This document shows, in pieces, positions 35,344 through 45,200 of a DNA stretch of 61,751 nt. Both the position numbers and the translations under genes were made by a program. This DNA is from Bacteroidales bacterium (GTDB lineage Bacteria > Bacteroidota > Bacteroidia > Bacteroidales > UBA1715). The notes beneath the pieces were generated by a model. That model was not told the origin of the DNA, did no database searches, and was given only the letters and a program-made list of their open reading frames with translations. Each line of letters begins with the position of its first letter. The stretch's first letter is position 1. Location: the NCBI GenBank assembly GCA_016714605.1, contig JADKDL010000025.1, positions 1 through 61,751 of the forward strand, written 5' to 3'.

Positions 35344-36195
35344 TTGTTTTTAAACTTTACCCCTTCTCAAAGAAAAGGTACTATTATACTCATTATATTC
35401 TCGTTAGCAATACTTTGTATAATCAATTTTACCAGTATAGAGGTTGAACTGCCCAACATAGATAAAATTCCGAAATTAACTAAGTTTTTTAAAACAGAAT
35501 ATAAAAGTAAAACAATAGAACAAGACTCTCTATTCATATTTGATCCCAATACTGCAACTAAAACAGAACTTGAAAAACTGGGACTCTCTCATTATCAATC
35601 AAATCAAATACTAAACTTCAGAAAATCTGGTGGTTTTTTCTACAAAAAAGAAGACTTACAAAAAATTTACTCTATTAAACCTTTAGATTACAACAGATTA
35701 GAATCATTCATCAAAATAATAGAGAAAGAAAAAAGAGATCAAAGTAAATTTTATAAAGATTATAAAAACACTTCGCAAATCTATAAAAATAAAAACGAAA
35801 TATACATAGAACTAAATTCTACAGATTCAATTACCCTATGCGAATTACCATATATAGGTGCAAAAAGAGCAAATAAAATAATCCATTTAAGAACTAAACT
35901 TAAAGGCTTTCATAATCTGAATCAAATAAAAAAAATACTTGATTCAGATAGTATATATATTGATGCTCTAAAAAAACAAATAAAAATTGATACCAACTTA
36001 ATTGAAAAGTTAAATATTAACACTGCAACATATAGTCAACTTAAAGAAATACTTTTTTTCGACTCATATGATGTTAAAAATATTTTGAATTACAGAAAGC
36101 TTGTATCTCAGATTAATTCAATAAAAGAATTAAAAGACAACGACGTTCTACCTCAACACACCTATGAAAACGTGAAATTTTACATAAAACCATAG
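35344..36195 (+). CDS. Helix-hairpin-helix (ComEA-like) protein
   Basis: A 283-residue protein with one membrane segment near residues 13-30, anchoring it in the inner membrane. It then carries three helix-hairpin-helix units: FDPNTATKTELEKLGLS near residue 62, IELNSTDSITLCELPYIGAK near 155, and LNINTATYSQLKEILFF near 225. Such proteins bind DNA non-specifically; ComEA relatives work in DNA uptake, but many Bacteroidota HhH proteins are uncharacterised. The only start in frame is TTG at 35344, ten bases after the symporter stop. A GTG/TTG start or a small indel in the T-run just upstream are both possible. Confidence 0.7.
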   Translation: MFLNFTPSQRKGTIILIIFSLAILCIINFTSIEVELPNIDKIPKLTKFFKTEYKSKTIEQDSLFIFDPNTATKTELEKLGLSHYQSNQILNFRKSGGFFYKKEDLQKIYSIKPLDYNRLESFIKIIEKEKRDQSKFYKDYKNTSQIYKNKNEIYIELNSTDSITLCELPYIGAKRANKIIHLRTKLKGFHNLNQIKKILDSDSIYIDALKKQIKIDTNLIEKLNINTATYSQLKEILFFDSYDVKNILNYRKLVSQINSIKELKDNDVLPQHTYENVKFYIKP

Positions 36196-36288
36196 CTTAA
36201 ATAAAAAAATTATTCATTATTGATATTCAGTTAATTATTTTTAAATTAAGTTAAATTACTGAAAATGAAAAAAAATAGTATCAAAATG

Positions 36289-36319
36289 TTTGGAATATAA
36301 TATCAAAATAGTAAATTTG
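36289..36319 (+). promoter_or_regulatory. Bacteroidota-type promoter for rpsU-xerC-hpf
   Basis: A -33 element TTTG at 36289-36292 and a -7 element TAAATTTG at 36312-36319 are separated by 19 bases, a full match to the Bacteroidota housekeeping consensus. Transcription would start about 7 bases further on, giving a ~27-base leader before the rpsU ATG. Confidence 0.75.
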
Positions 36320-36351
36320 CAGCCCATTAGTAAAAATAAAATTAAGTAATT

Positions 36352-36546
36352 ATGATAGTAGTACCGGTAAAAGAAGGCGAAAACATCGACAGAGCTTTAA
36401 AGAAATTCAAAAGAAAATTTGAAAAAACAGGTGTTGTAAAAGAACTAAGAGTGCGTCAAGCTTTCAAAAAACCCTCTGTAGAACGTAGAGAACTAATCAT
36501 CAAAGCGGTTTACAAAGAGCAAATGTACAAAACAGAAGATATTTAA
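36352..36546 (+). CDS. rpsU: 30S ribosomal protein S21
   Basis: A 64-residue basic protein matching S21 along its length: MIVVPVKEGENIDRALKKFK followed by FEKTGVVKELRVRQAFKKPS and a basic tail. S21 joins late to the 30S platform near the anti-Shine-Dalgarno region. It heads a probable operon with xerC (9 bases downstream) and hpf, under the promoter at 36289-36319. Confidence 0.95.
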   Translation: MIVVPVKEGENIDRALKKFKRKFEKTGVVKELRVRQAFKKPSVERRELIIKAVYKEQMYKTEDI

Positions 36547-36555
36547 GATTGAGTT

Positions 36556-37434
36556 ATGAATATTGAAGAATTCTTAAAGCATCTTCAATATGAAAAACGC
36601 TATTCAAAACATACTGTAAAATCTTATGAGACAGACTTAAAGCAATTTGAGTCTTTTCTTAAGAGATTTTCTGAGGTTGTAGATTATAAACTTGTAACTC
36701 ATAAAGACATACGTTCTTGGATTATGGACTTATCAGAAGAAAAATATTCTCCTGTAACCATAAATAGAAAAGTAATCTCATTAAGAGCCTTTTATAAATA
36801 CTATAATCAAATTGGTACATTCAACATCAATCCGGCATTAAAAATTCAAGCATTAAAAACGAAGAAAAGACTGCCGAATTTTGTAGAAGAAAAGAATATT
36901 AATTTTCTACTTGACTCCGATTTTTTTGATAACAGCTTTGAAGGAACGCGAAATAAATTAATTATTGATTTATTTTACTCAACCGGAATAAGATTAACTG
37001 AACTCAAAAATATTAAAATTTCAGATTTAAATTTTGAAAAGTCCGAAGTTCTAGTATTGGGAAAAAGAAACAAGCAGAGGATTGTACCTCTAAACGATGA
37101 CGTTCTTTGCATAATTAAAGAATATCTCTGTTACAGAGAACAAGTAAAATGTAATAATAATTATTTATTCATTACAGTAAAAGCTGTTCAAATATATGAA
37201 AAGCTTATATACAGAGTAGTAAATAAATATTTAGAATTGGTTACCACTTTGGATAAAAAAAGTCCGCATGTTTTGAGGCATACATTTGCAACTCACATGC
37301 TCAATAAAGGAGCCGATTTGAATACTATTAAAGAGATACTGGGTCATGCAAATCTTTCAGCAACTCAAATTTATACACATAATTCGTTTGAAAGACTAAA
37401 AGAAATTTATAAGGACTCACATCCTCGCAAGTAG
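36556..37434 (+). CDS. xerC: Tyrosine recombinase XerC/XerD family
   Basis: A 292-residue site-specific recombinase. The SAM-like N-terminal domain (FLKHLQYEKRYSKHTVKSY) is followed by the catalytic domain with the first arginine in FYSTGIRLTELKNIKISDL, the beta-hairpin lysine region VLGKRNKQRIVPL, the H-x-x-R box HVLRHTFATHMLNKGA, and the C-terminal LGHANLSATQIYTH with the nucleophile tyrosine. Length and motif spacing are those of chromosomal Xer recombinases that resolve dimers at dif. The gene lies between rpsU and hpf, a common Bacteroidota order. XerC rather than XerD is inferred from context. Confidence 0.93.
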   Translation: MNIEEFLKHLQYEKRYSKHTVKSYETDLKQFESFLKRFSEVVDYKLVTHKDIRSWIMDLSEEKYSPVTINRKVISLRAFYKYYNQIGTFNINPALKIQALKTKKRLPNFVEEKNINFLLDSDFFDNSFEGTRNKLIIDLFYSTGIRLTELKNIKISDLNFEKSEVLVLGKRNKQRIVPLNDDVLCIIKEYLCYREQVKCNNNYLFITVKAVQIYEKLIYRVVNKYLELVTTLDKKSPHVLRHTFATHMLNKGADLNTIKEILGHANLSATQIYTHNSFERLKEIYKDSHPRK

Positions 37435-37491
37435 AATTATTAAAGAATTGATTAATTTATAATAGTTTAAAAACCTAAAAAAATTGAACAA

Positions 37492-37783
37492 ATGAAAATA
37501 AACTTTCAAGCAGTAGGATTTAAAGCTGATCAAAAGCTTATAGATTTTTCTCAAACGAAACTAGATAAATTAGTACATTTTAGTGAAAAAAATTATTGAG
37601 GCTAATGTATTTTTCAAAGTCATTAACACTCAAGGTGAAGAAAATAAAGAAGTTGAAATAAAACTTGATGTTCCTGGAAACGATTTGTTCGCTAAAAAAC
37701 ACGCTAAATCATTTGAAGAAGCGGTAGATTTAGCATTTGAAGCATTAAAAAAACAAATTGAAAAATTTAAAGGAAAAGAATAA
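37492..37783 (+). CDS. hpf: Ribosome hibernation promoting factor, short form (frame broken)
   Basis: The true start is the ATG at 37492: MKINFQAVGFKADQKLIDFS then KLDKLVHFSEK, after which the frame hits TGA. In the next frame the family continues as IIEANVFFKVINTQGEEN, EIKLDVPGNDLFAKKHAKSF and EEAVDLAFEALKKQ. One extra A in the seven-A run at about 37585-37591 explains the break. The product is ~97 residues, a short HPF/RaiA that binds the 30S decoding region in stationary phase. It is the last gene of the rpsU-xerC-hpf set. Confidence 0.88.
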
Positions 37784-37804
37784 ATATAAATTTTTCATTA
37801 ATGT

Positions 37805-37834
37805 TTTGATATTAATGAAAATGTTATAAATTTG
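37805..37834 (+). promoter_or_regulatory. Promoter for tRNA-Thr and tuf
   Basis: A TTTG -33 element at 37805-37808 and TAAATTTG -7 element at 37827-37834 with an 18-base spacer. The predicted start is about 30 bases before tRNA-Thr, so tRNA and tuf are probably co-transcribed. Confidence 0.7.
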
Positions 37835-37873
37835 CAAACCCATTTTGGAATGAGTTAAAAGCAAAAAATTAAG

Positions 37874-37945
<72 letters not shown>

Positions 37946-37999
37946 CAAAAGAACTGGATGTGTTTAATGTATAATTTAATAAAAAATAATTAGAAAGCA

Positions 38000-39184
38000 A
38001 TGGCTAAAGAAAAATTTGATAGGTCGAAACCGCACGTGAACATAGGTACAATTGGACACGTAGATCACGGTAAAACTACGCTTACAGCAGCTATTACAGC
38101 AGTTTTAGCAAAAAAAGGATTATCTGAAGTAAGAGATTTTGATTCAATTGACAATGCTCCAGAAGAAAAAGAAAGAGGTATTACCATTAATACTGCTCAC
38201 GTTGAGTATCAAACAGCAAACAGACACTATGCTCACGTTGACTGTCCAGGTCACGCTGACTATGTAAAAAACATGATTACAGGTGCTGCTCAAATGGATG
38301 GTGCTATTCTAGTGGTAGCAGCTACTGATGGTCCAATGCCTCAAACAAGAGAACATATTCTTTTGGCTCGTCAGGTAAACGTACCGAAAATAGTTGTTTT
38401 CATGAACAAAGTTGACATGGTTGATGACCAAGAAATGCTTGAACTAGTAGAAATGGAAGTAAGAGAATTACTTGATTTCTATGAATTTGACGGTTCAAAC
38501 AACCCTATCATACATGGTTCTGCTCTTGGAGCTCTTAACGGAGAAGCTGAGTGGGAAGAAAAAATCATGGAGCTTATGGATGCTGTAGATACTTGGATAC
38601 CTATTCCTACAAGAGACGTTGATAAACCATTCCTAATGCCTGTTGAAGACGTATTCTCTATCACAGGTCGTGGAACTGTTGCAACTGGTAGAATTGAAAC
38701 AGGTGTTGTAAATACAGGCGACGAACTTGCAATTGTTGGTTTTGGTAGCACTAAAACTACAACTTGTACTGGAGTTGAGATGTTTAGAAAAATTCTTGAC
38801 AGAGGTGAAGCTGGTGATAATACAGGTCTTCTACTTAGAGGTGTTGATAAAAACGACATCAAAAGAGGTATGATTTTATGTAAAGCTGGTTCTATTACTC
38901 CACACAAAAAATTCAAAGCTGAAGTTTATGTGTTGAAAAAAGAAGAAGGTGGACGTCATACTCCATTCCATAACAGATACAGACCTCAATTCTACATCAG
39001 AACAACTGATATCACTGGTGAAATTGTACTTCCTGATGGCGTTGAAATGGTAATGCCTGGTGACAACATCACTATTACAGTAGATTTGATTGCTCCAATT
39101 GCAATAAACCAAGGTTTACGTTTTGCTATCCGTGAAGGTGGTAGAACAGTAGGTGCTGGTCAAGTAACTGAAATAATAGAATAA
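38000..39184 (+). CDS. tuf: Elongation factor Tu
   Basis: A 394-residue GTPase that delivers aminoacyl-tRNA to the ribosome. The GTP-binding motifs are GHVDHGKTTL (residues ~18-27), switch region RGITINTAHVEY, DCPGH near 81, NKVD near 136 and GSAL near 174. Domains 2 and 3 are present and the protein ends VTEIIE. This is the longest fully intact gene in the supercluster before rpoC. It lies between tRNA-Thr and tRNA-Trp and is followed by a hairpin. Confidence 0.98.
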   Translation: MAKEKFDRSKPHVNIGTIGHVDHGKTTLTAAITAVLAKKGLSEVRDFDSIDNAPEEKERGITINTAHVEYQTANRHYAHVDCPGHADYVKNMITGAAQMDGAILVVAATDGPMPQTREHILLARQVNVPKIVVFMNKVDMVDDQEMLELVEMEVRELLDFYEFDGSNNPIIHGSALGALNGEAEWEEKIMELMDAVDTWIPIPTRDVDKPFLMPVEDVFSITGRGTVATGRIETGVVNTGDELAIVGFGSTKTTTCTGVEMFRKILDRGEAGDNTGLLLRGVDKNDIKRGMILCKAGSITPHKKFKAEVYVLKKEEGGRHTPFHNRYRPQFYIRTTDITGEIVLPDGVEMVMPGDNITITVDLIAPIAINQGLRFAIREGGRTVGAGQVTEIIE

Positions 39185-39197
39185 TAATATAATAATT

Positions 39198-39232
39198 TAG
39201 GAGTAAAATCTTTGATTTTACTCCTATTATTT
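39198..39232 (+). terminator. Hairpin between tuf and tRNA-Trp
   Basis: A 13-bp perfect stem TAGGAGTAAAATC / GATTTTACTCCTA with a TTT loop, followed by TTATTT. The weak T-tract, immediately adjacent to the tRNA, may allow partial read-through into tRNA-Trp-secE or provide an RNA processing site. Confidence 0.6.
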
Positions 39233-39305
39233 ACGGGTGTAGCTCAGTTGGTAGAGCACTGGTCTCCAAAACCAGGTGTCGGGAGTTCGAGTCTCTCCTC
39301 CCGTG
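39233..39305 (+). tRNA. tRNA-Trp (CCA)
   Basis: Acceptor ACGGGTG / CTCCCGT (one T-T mismatch), D-arm AGCTCAGTTGGTAGAGC, anticodon stem CTGGT/ACCAG with loop CTCCAAA (anticodon CCA at 39266-39268), T-arm GGGAG/CTCTC with loop TTCGAGT, and discriminator G. CCA is not encoded. It lies 19 bases before secE. Confidence 0.95.
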
Positions 39306-39323
39306 CAAATAAAGTTAAAAAAA

Positions 39324-39518
39324 ATGGCATTAAAGAATTACATAAAAGAATCATATAACGAACTTGTAAATAAAGTATCGTGGCCTACATGGCAAGAACT
39401 TCAAAGTAGTTCTGTAATAGTTATGGTAGCATCTATAATTATTGCACTCATTGTATGGTTAATGGATTTTGGGTTTAGCCATCTTATGCAAGATGTTGTA
39501 TATAATGTCTTGGGATAG
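39324..39518 (+). CDS. secE: Preprotein translocase subunit SecE
   Basis: A 64-residue single-span protein: MALKNYIKESYNELVNKVSW precedes PTWQELQSSSVIVMVASI, and the membrane helix is near residues 30-52. The V-x-W-P-T-x-x-E motif before the helix is the SecE signature. It completes the SecYEG channel. The ATG at 39324 is preferred over an upstream frame that overlaps the tRNA. nusG follows 24 bases downstream. Confidence 0.95.
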   Translation: MALKNYIKESYNELVNKVSWPTWQELQSSSVIVMVASIIIALIVWLMDFGFSHLMQDVVYNVLG

Positions 39519-39542
39519 TAAAACTAATAATTCAGACTACTA

Positions 39543-40089
39543 ATGAGTGATATTGAGAAAAAATGGTACGTTGTACGTGCAATTAGCGGAAAAGAAAAAA
39601 GGTTAAAGAATTAATTGAAGGAGAGATTATAAGAAATAAACTTGAGGAATATGTTGCACAAATATTAATTCCAAAAGAAAAAGTATTTCAAATAAGAAAC
39701 GGGAAAAAAATTAGTAAAGAACGGAATTTTTTCCGGGATATATAATGCTTGAAGCCGCATTAATTGGTGAAGTACCTCACACTATTAAAAATATTAACGG
39801 AGTTATTGGTTTTCTAGGTGCAGAAAAAGGTGGTGAACCTGTACCTTTAAGATTGGCAGAAGTTAATAGAATATTAGGTAAAGTAGATGAACTAGCCGAG
39901 AGCGATGAAGAAGTTACAGTTCCATTTGTTGTAGGTGAAGTAGTTAAAGTAACTGACGGTCCTTTTAATAGCTTTTCTGGAATTATCGAAGAGATTAATG
40001 AAGAAAAGAAAAAATTAAAAGTGATGGTTAAGATATTTGGAAGAAAAACTCCGCTTGAGTTGGGTTTTATGCAAGTAGAAAAGGAATAA
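39543..40089 (+). CDS. nusG: Transcription termination/antitermination protein NusG (frame broken)
   Basis: Starts at 39543 with MSDIEKKWYVVRAISGKEKR, the NGN domain start, then breaks at an AAAAAAGG run near 39600. The sequence continues as KELIEGEIIRNKLEEYVAQ and ILIPKEKVFQIRNGKKISK, breaks again in the T-run near 39727, and resumes as FFPGYIMLEAALIGEVPHTI to the end. The C-terminal KOW domain (FVVGEVVKVTDGPFNSFSG) is intact in the frame 39745-40089. About 182 residues in all. NusG is essential or nearly so, so the two breaks are almost surely sequence errors. Confidence 0.85.
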
Positions 40090-40111
40090 TTTAGATATAA
40101 ATAAAAGTGCT

Positions 40112-40534
40112 ATGGCAAAAGAAGTTTCAGTAATTATTAAGTTACAAGTAAAGGGTGGAGCTGCCAATCCATCACCTCCGGTAGGTCCTGCATTAGGTTC
40201 TAAAGGGGTTAATATAATGGAGTTTTGCAAACAATTTAATGCAAGAACTCAAGATCAGGCAGGGAAAATACTTCCTGTAGTAATTTCGGTATATGGTGAC
40301 AAATCGTTTACATTTGTAATAAAACAACCACCAGTTCCTATTCAATTACTAGAAGCAGCAAAAATTAAAAAAGGATCTCAAGAGCCAAACAGAAATAAAG
40401 TAGGAAAAATTACTTGGGCTCAGGTGAAGCAAATTGCAGAAACTAAAATGACTGATTTGAATTGTTTTCAATTGGATTCAGCTCTGACTATGGTGGCAGG
40501 TACTGCAAGAAGTATGGGTATAACAGTTGAAGGC
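40112..40534 (+). CDS. rplK: 50S ribosomal protein L11, joined in frame to L1
   Basis: The start MAKEVSVIIKLQVKGGAANP is followed by PPVGPALGSKGVNIMEFCKQ and the C-terminal rRNA-binding part ending TMVAGTARSMGITVEG at about residue 141. No stop follows. The same frame runs directly into L1 from residue 142. L11 normally ends within a few residues of this point and L1 has its own start, so about 100 bases (L11 tail, spacer and the first ~20 codons of L1) appear to be missing. The L11 body itself is intact. Confidence 0.88.
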
Positions 40535-41176
40535 GAAATCTATACAATCGAAGAAGCTTCTAAACTTTTGGGTGAAATAACTACAACTAAATTCGATGCA
40601 TCAGTTGATATTGATGTTCGATTAGGGGTAGATCCAAGAAAAGCTAACCAAATGGTGCGTGGAGTATGTGCGCTACCTCATGGTACAGGTAAAGTAGTAC
40701 GTGTATTGGCTTTTGTATCCTGACAAGGAAAGGAGGAAGCGTTAGATGCAGGTGCAGACTTCGTAGGTCTAGATAACTATGTTGATAAAATCAAAGGTGG
40801 TTGGACAGATATTGATGTTATCATCACAATGCCAACAGTTATGGCTAAAGTTGGTCAATTAGGTAGAGTATTAGGTCCAAGAGGTTTAATGCCTAACCCT
40901 AAAAGTGGAACGGTAACAATGGAAGTTGGTAAAGCTGTAACAGAAGTAAAAGCAGGTAAAATTGACTTTAAAGTTGATAAATTTGGTATTATTCATTCAT
41001 CTATCGGTAAAGTATCATTTACTCCCGATAAAATTATTGATAATGCAAGAGATTTTTATCTACAATTAGTAAACTAAAACCAATACTCTGCAAAAGGTAC
41101 TTATATTAAAAGTATTTATCTTTCAACTACAATGAGTCCGGGTATTAAAATAGATATTAAATCGCTAGAAGTATAA
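40535..41176 (+). CDS. rplA: 50S ribosomal protein L1, N-terminus missing, frame broken
   Basis: Starts without its own initiator, at EIYTIEEASKLLGEITTTKF, then KFDASVDIDVRLGVDPRKAN and LPHGTGKVVRVLAF. A TGA at 40721 is in frame, but the expected CTPDKEKEEALDAGADF can be recovered by restoring three single bases nearby, so the frame returns by coincidence. The sequence then reads well (MPTVMAKVGQLGRVLGPRGL, FKVDKFGIIHSSIGKVSF) to 41077, where further indels precede the true tail AKGTYIKSIYLSTTMSPGIK, which ends at 41176. L1 forms the mobile stalk of the 50S subunit and often autoregulates its operon. Confidence 0.82.
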
Positions 41177-41202
41177 TTTTTAAACGAAAGAATAAATTAG
41201 AT

Positions 41203-41738
41203 ATGAAAAAGAAGAGAAAAAAGCTATTGTAGCTGTACTTGTAGATAAAATTAAAGGACATGGTCACTTTTATGTTACAGACATTCAAGGACTAAATGCA
41301 CAATCTACAAGTAACTTGAGAAAAAAGTGCTTTGAGAGTGATATAGAACTTTTAGTAGTTAAGAATACACTTTTAATAAAAGCATTAGAACAATCAGAAG
41401 GTTCTTATGATGAAATTTTGGAAGCTTAAAGGTAATACATCAATAATGTTTACAGATTAGCAAATGCTCCAGCAAAATTAATTAAAGAAATAAGAAGAAC
41501 AGCCAAAAAACCAATACTTAAAGGTGCTTATGTAGAAGAATCTGTTTATATTGGCGATAATCAATTTGATGCATTGGTTAAAATTAAATCTAAAAAATGA
41601 ACTTGTTGGAGAAATTATAGGATTGTTACAATCACCATGCAAAATGTTATTTCTGCATTCAAGTCAGGTAAAATTTATCGGTGAGTTTTAAAAACTCTTG
41701 AAGAAAGAGAATTAAAAAATTTAAATTTAATTTATTAA
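41203..41738 (+). pseudogene. rplJ: 50S ribosomal protein L10, frame broken several times
   Basis: No single frame covers it, but the pieces align end to end: EEKKAIVAVLVDKIKGHGHF, YVTDIQGLNAQSTSNLRKKC, LLVVKNTLLIKALEQSEGSY, then LKGNTSIMFTDLANAPAKLI, KEIRRTAKKPILKGAYVEES, NELVGEIIGLLQSP and VLKTLEERE. At least six indels are needed, and several are single missing bases in short runs (for example TTAAAGGTAAT for TTAAAGGGTAAT near 41429, GATTAG for GATTTAG near 41458). L10 anchors L7/L12 on the ribosome and is essential. It is typed pseudogene only because the frame as given is unreadable; sequence error is the likely cause. Confidence 0.75.
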
Positions 41739-41758
41739 TTAAATTAAAACTAAAAAAA

Positions 41759-42143
41759 ATGGCAGATTTAAAAGCGTTTGCGGAACAATTAGTTAATCTT
41801 ACTGTTAAAGAAGTAAATGAATTATCTAAAATACTTAAAGACGAGTATGGTATTGAGCCTGCAGCTGCTGCTGTTGCAGGTCCTGCAGCTGGTGGCGTGC
41901 CGCGAAGTTGAGAAAAACTACGTTTGACGTAATTTAAAATCACCTGGTGGAGCAAAATTACAAATTGTAAAATTAGTAAAAGAACTAACAGGTCTTGGTT
42001 TGAAAGAAGCTAAAGAAATTGTAGATGCTGCTCCAAAAGCAATAAAAGAAGCTGTTTCTAAAGAAGAAGCTGCTGACTTGAAAGCTAAATTAGAAGAAGC
42101 TGGAGCTGAAATTGAACTTAAATATAATTCCTACCTTATTTAA
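41759..42143 (+). pseudogene. rplL: 50S ribosomal protein L7/L12, frame broken
   Basis: MADLKAFAEQLVNLTVKEVN and LSKILKDEYGIEPAAAAVAG give the N-terminal dimerisation domain and hinge. At 41895-41945 the frame is lost (the remains of EKTTFDVILKSPGGAKLQ are visible across two frames), and from 41945 the C-terminal domain is clear: LQIVKLVKELTGLGLKEAKE, IVDAAPKAIKEAVSKEEAAD, LKAKLEEAGAEIELK. The proper stop after ELK also seems lost to an indel, so the frame runs on to 42143. It encodes the multi-copy stalk protein that recruits translation GTPases. Confidence 0.8.
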
Positions 42144-42152
42144 CAGGTTTGG

Positions 42153-42183
42153 GGTTTAAGCCTAGGTATGGCTTAAACCTTTT
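42153..42183 (+). terminator. Hairpin between rplL and rpoB (probable attenuator)
   Basis: A 10-bp perfect stem GGTTTAAGCC / GGCTTAAACC, 7-base loop, then TTTT. In many bacteria a leaky terminator here makes ribosomal protein mRNA exceed rpoB mRNA. A short T-tract fits partial termination. Confidence 0.7.
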
Positions 42184-42227
42184 ATGTATTGATTTTAAGT
42201 TCAAATATTCACTTTCAGTTTAAATAG

Positions 42228-45200
42228 ATGAATCAAAATAAAAGAATAAGTTTTGCATCAACAAAAAATCAATAGAATATCCTGATTTTCTGGAAATACA
42301 ATTAAAATCGTTTCAAGATTTTTACAATTAGAGACCTACTCCCGAAAAACGAAAAAAGAAGGCTTTATATGAAGTATTTGTGAAAAATTTCCCTATAACA
42401 GATACTAGAAATAATTTTGTCCTTGAATTTATTGATTATCAGGTTGATCCTCCAAGTTATTCCATTGAAGAATGTATTGACAGAGGACTTACTTATAGTG
42501 TCCCTCTTAAAGCCAAGTTAAAACTATATTGTACAGATCCTGAACACGAAGATTTTGATACCGTTGTTCAAGATGTATATCTTGGTACTATACCATTCAT
42601 GACTCCTAGAGGTACTTTTATTATTAATGGTGCTGAAAGAGTTGTGGTTTCTCAATTACACAGATCTCCAGGTGTGTTTTTGGACAAAGTATGCGCAAAC
42701 GGTACCAAACTATATTCTGCCAGAGTAATCCCTTTCAAAGGTTCATGGATTGAATTTGCAACAGACATCAATAATGTCATGTATGCTTATATTGACAGGA
42801 AGGAAAAATTACCTGTTACCACTCTCTTAAGAGCTATTGGTTTTGAAAGTGATAAAGATATCTTTGAAATATTTGATTTAGCTGAAGAAATAAAGGTGTC
42901 TAAATCAGGATTAAAAAAATACGTAGGTAGAAAACTTGCTGCCAGAGTTCTTAAAAGTTGGATTGAGGACTTTGTTGATGAAGATACTGGTGAAGTAGTT
43001 TCTATTGAAAGAAATGAAATTATTGTTGATAGAGAAATTGTCATAGATAATGATCATATTGATATGATTGTTGATTCTGGACAAAAAACTATTTTATTGC
43101 ACAGAGAAGAACAAAACATTTCTGACTATGCAATAATTTATAATACTCTTCAAAAAGATCCTTGTAACTCTGAAAAAGAAGCAGTTCTTCACATTTATAG
43201 ACAACTTAGAAATGCTGAACCACCTGATGAGGCTACTGCAAGAGATGTTATTGATAAATTATTCTTTTCAGACAAAAGATATGATTTAGGTGAGGTTGGT
43301 AGATATAGAATAAATAAAAATTGGGTAATACGAACTTCAATACAAAAGTTCTTACCAAAGAAGATATTATTCAAATTATTAAATATCTAATTGAACTTAT
43401 CAATTCAAAAGCTGATGTTGATGATATTGACCACTTAAGTAATCGTAGAGTAAGAACCGTAGGTGAACAATTATTTAACCAATTTGGTGTGGGGCTTGCT
43501 AGAATGGCAAGAACTATCAGAGAAAGAATGAATGTCAGAGATAATGAAGTATTTACTCCAATTGATTTGATAAATTCTAAAACACTTTCTTCGGTAATTA
43601 ATTCATTCTTTGGTACAAATCAGCTTTCTCAATTTATGGATCAAACAAATCCATTGGGAGAAATGACTCATAAAAGAAGAATGTCGGCACTAGGTCCTGG
43701 TGGTTTATCTAGAGAAAGAGCCGGTTTTGAGGTGCGTGACGTTCACTACACTCATTACGGCCGTTTGTGCCCTATTGAAACTCCTGAAGGTCCAAACATT
43801 GGTCTTATCTCTTCTCTTTGCGTTTATGCTAAAATTAATGATCTTGGATTTATCGAAACTCCTTATAGAAAAGTTGAAAAAGGAATAGTAAATTTATCTA
43901 AAGAAGGAACAATATACTTAAGTGCAGAAGAAGAAGAAGGTAAAATAATTGCTCAAGCTAATGCTCAAGTTGATGAAACTGGTAATTTTATTCACAATAA
44001 AATTAAAGCTAGAGATGAAGCAGACTATCCTGTTGTTTCGCCTGAAGAATTGCAATTAATGGACGTTGCTCCAAACCAAATTGCTTCTATAGCTGCATCA
44101 CTAATTCCTTTCTTGGAACATGATGATGCTAACCGTGCGCTGATGGGATCTAACATGATGCGTCAAGCGGTTCCGTTATTAAAAGCTGAATCCCCTATTA
44201 TTGGTACAGGTATTGAACGAAAGTTGCCAAGATTCGCTTATACACGTTATTGCCGAAGCGATGGTGAAGTTGAATTTGTTGATGCCAATGAAATTAATAA
44301 AGTATGAAGGACTGAAGATGAAAAATTTATTTCATTCGAAAATGATACAAAATCATATCATCTTACAAAATTCAGAAAAACGAACCAAAATACTTGTATT
44401 AACTTAGTTCCTATAGTTAAGAAAAATCAAAAGGTTGCTAAAGGACAGGTACTTACTGAAGGTTATGGAACTCAAAACGGAGAACTTGGAATTGGAAAAA
44501 ATCTTAAAGTGGCTTTCATGCCATGGAAAGGGTTCAATTTTGAGGATGCAATCGTTATTTCTGAAAGAATTGTACGAGAAGATGTTTTTACTTCAATACA
44601 TATTGACGAATATATACTTGAAGTTCGTGATACAAAACGAGGTTTAGAAGAATTTACTGCTGATATACCTAACGTAAGTGAGGAAGCTACTAAAAATCTA
44701 GATGAGAATGGTTTAATTAGAATTGGTGCAAATATAAAACCAGGTGATATTTTAATTGGGAAGATAACTCCTAAAGGGGAATCAGATCCATCGCCAGAGG
44801 AAAAATTGCTTAGAGCTATATTTGGTGATAAAGCTGGTGATGTTAAAGATGCATCGCTTAAAGCTACTCCTTCTTTACATGGTACAGTTATAAACAAAAA
44901 ATTGTTTATTCGTACTATAAAAGACAGAAAATCAAGAGCTACTGAAAAACCTATTCTTTCTAAATTCGAAGAAGAATTCAGCAAAAATGCGGCTATTCTA
45001 AAAAACCGTCTTATCGAAAAACTTCTTGTATTGGTAAATGGAAAAACTTCGCAAGGAATTAAAGATTATTACGGAAATATAATAATACCAAAAGGTCAAA
45101 AATTTTCACAAAAATTATTAAATGATGTTGAAAATTTTGTTCTTATACATCCGGAAAATTGGACAACTGATGACGATAAAAATGAACTAGTTGTTAAATT

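Noticed and set aside
36556..37434. XerC-like recombinase as integrase of a mobile element
   Set aside because: It sits between rpsU and hpf in conserved housekeeping order with no attachment repeats or cargo.
38000..39184. Long leftward open frames across tuf
   Set aside because: Codon-bias shadows of a highly expressed gene.
40721..40723. In-frame TGA in rplA as recoding
   Set aside because: The conserved CTPDKE block is recovered by three one-base insertions around it, so the TGA is an artefact of the frame.
44305..44307. In-frame TGA in rpoB as evidence for recoding (Trp/Gly or selenocysteine)
   Set aside because: Restoring three missing A in nearby runs gives the expected protein sequence with no TGA. 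Other genes, for example the transposase, stop properly at TGA.
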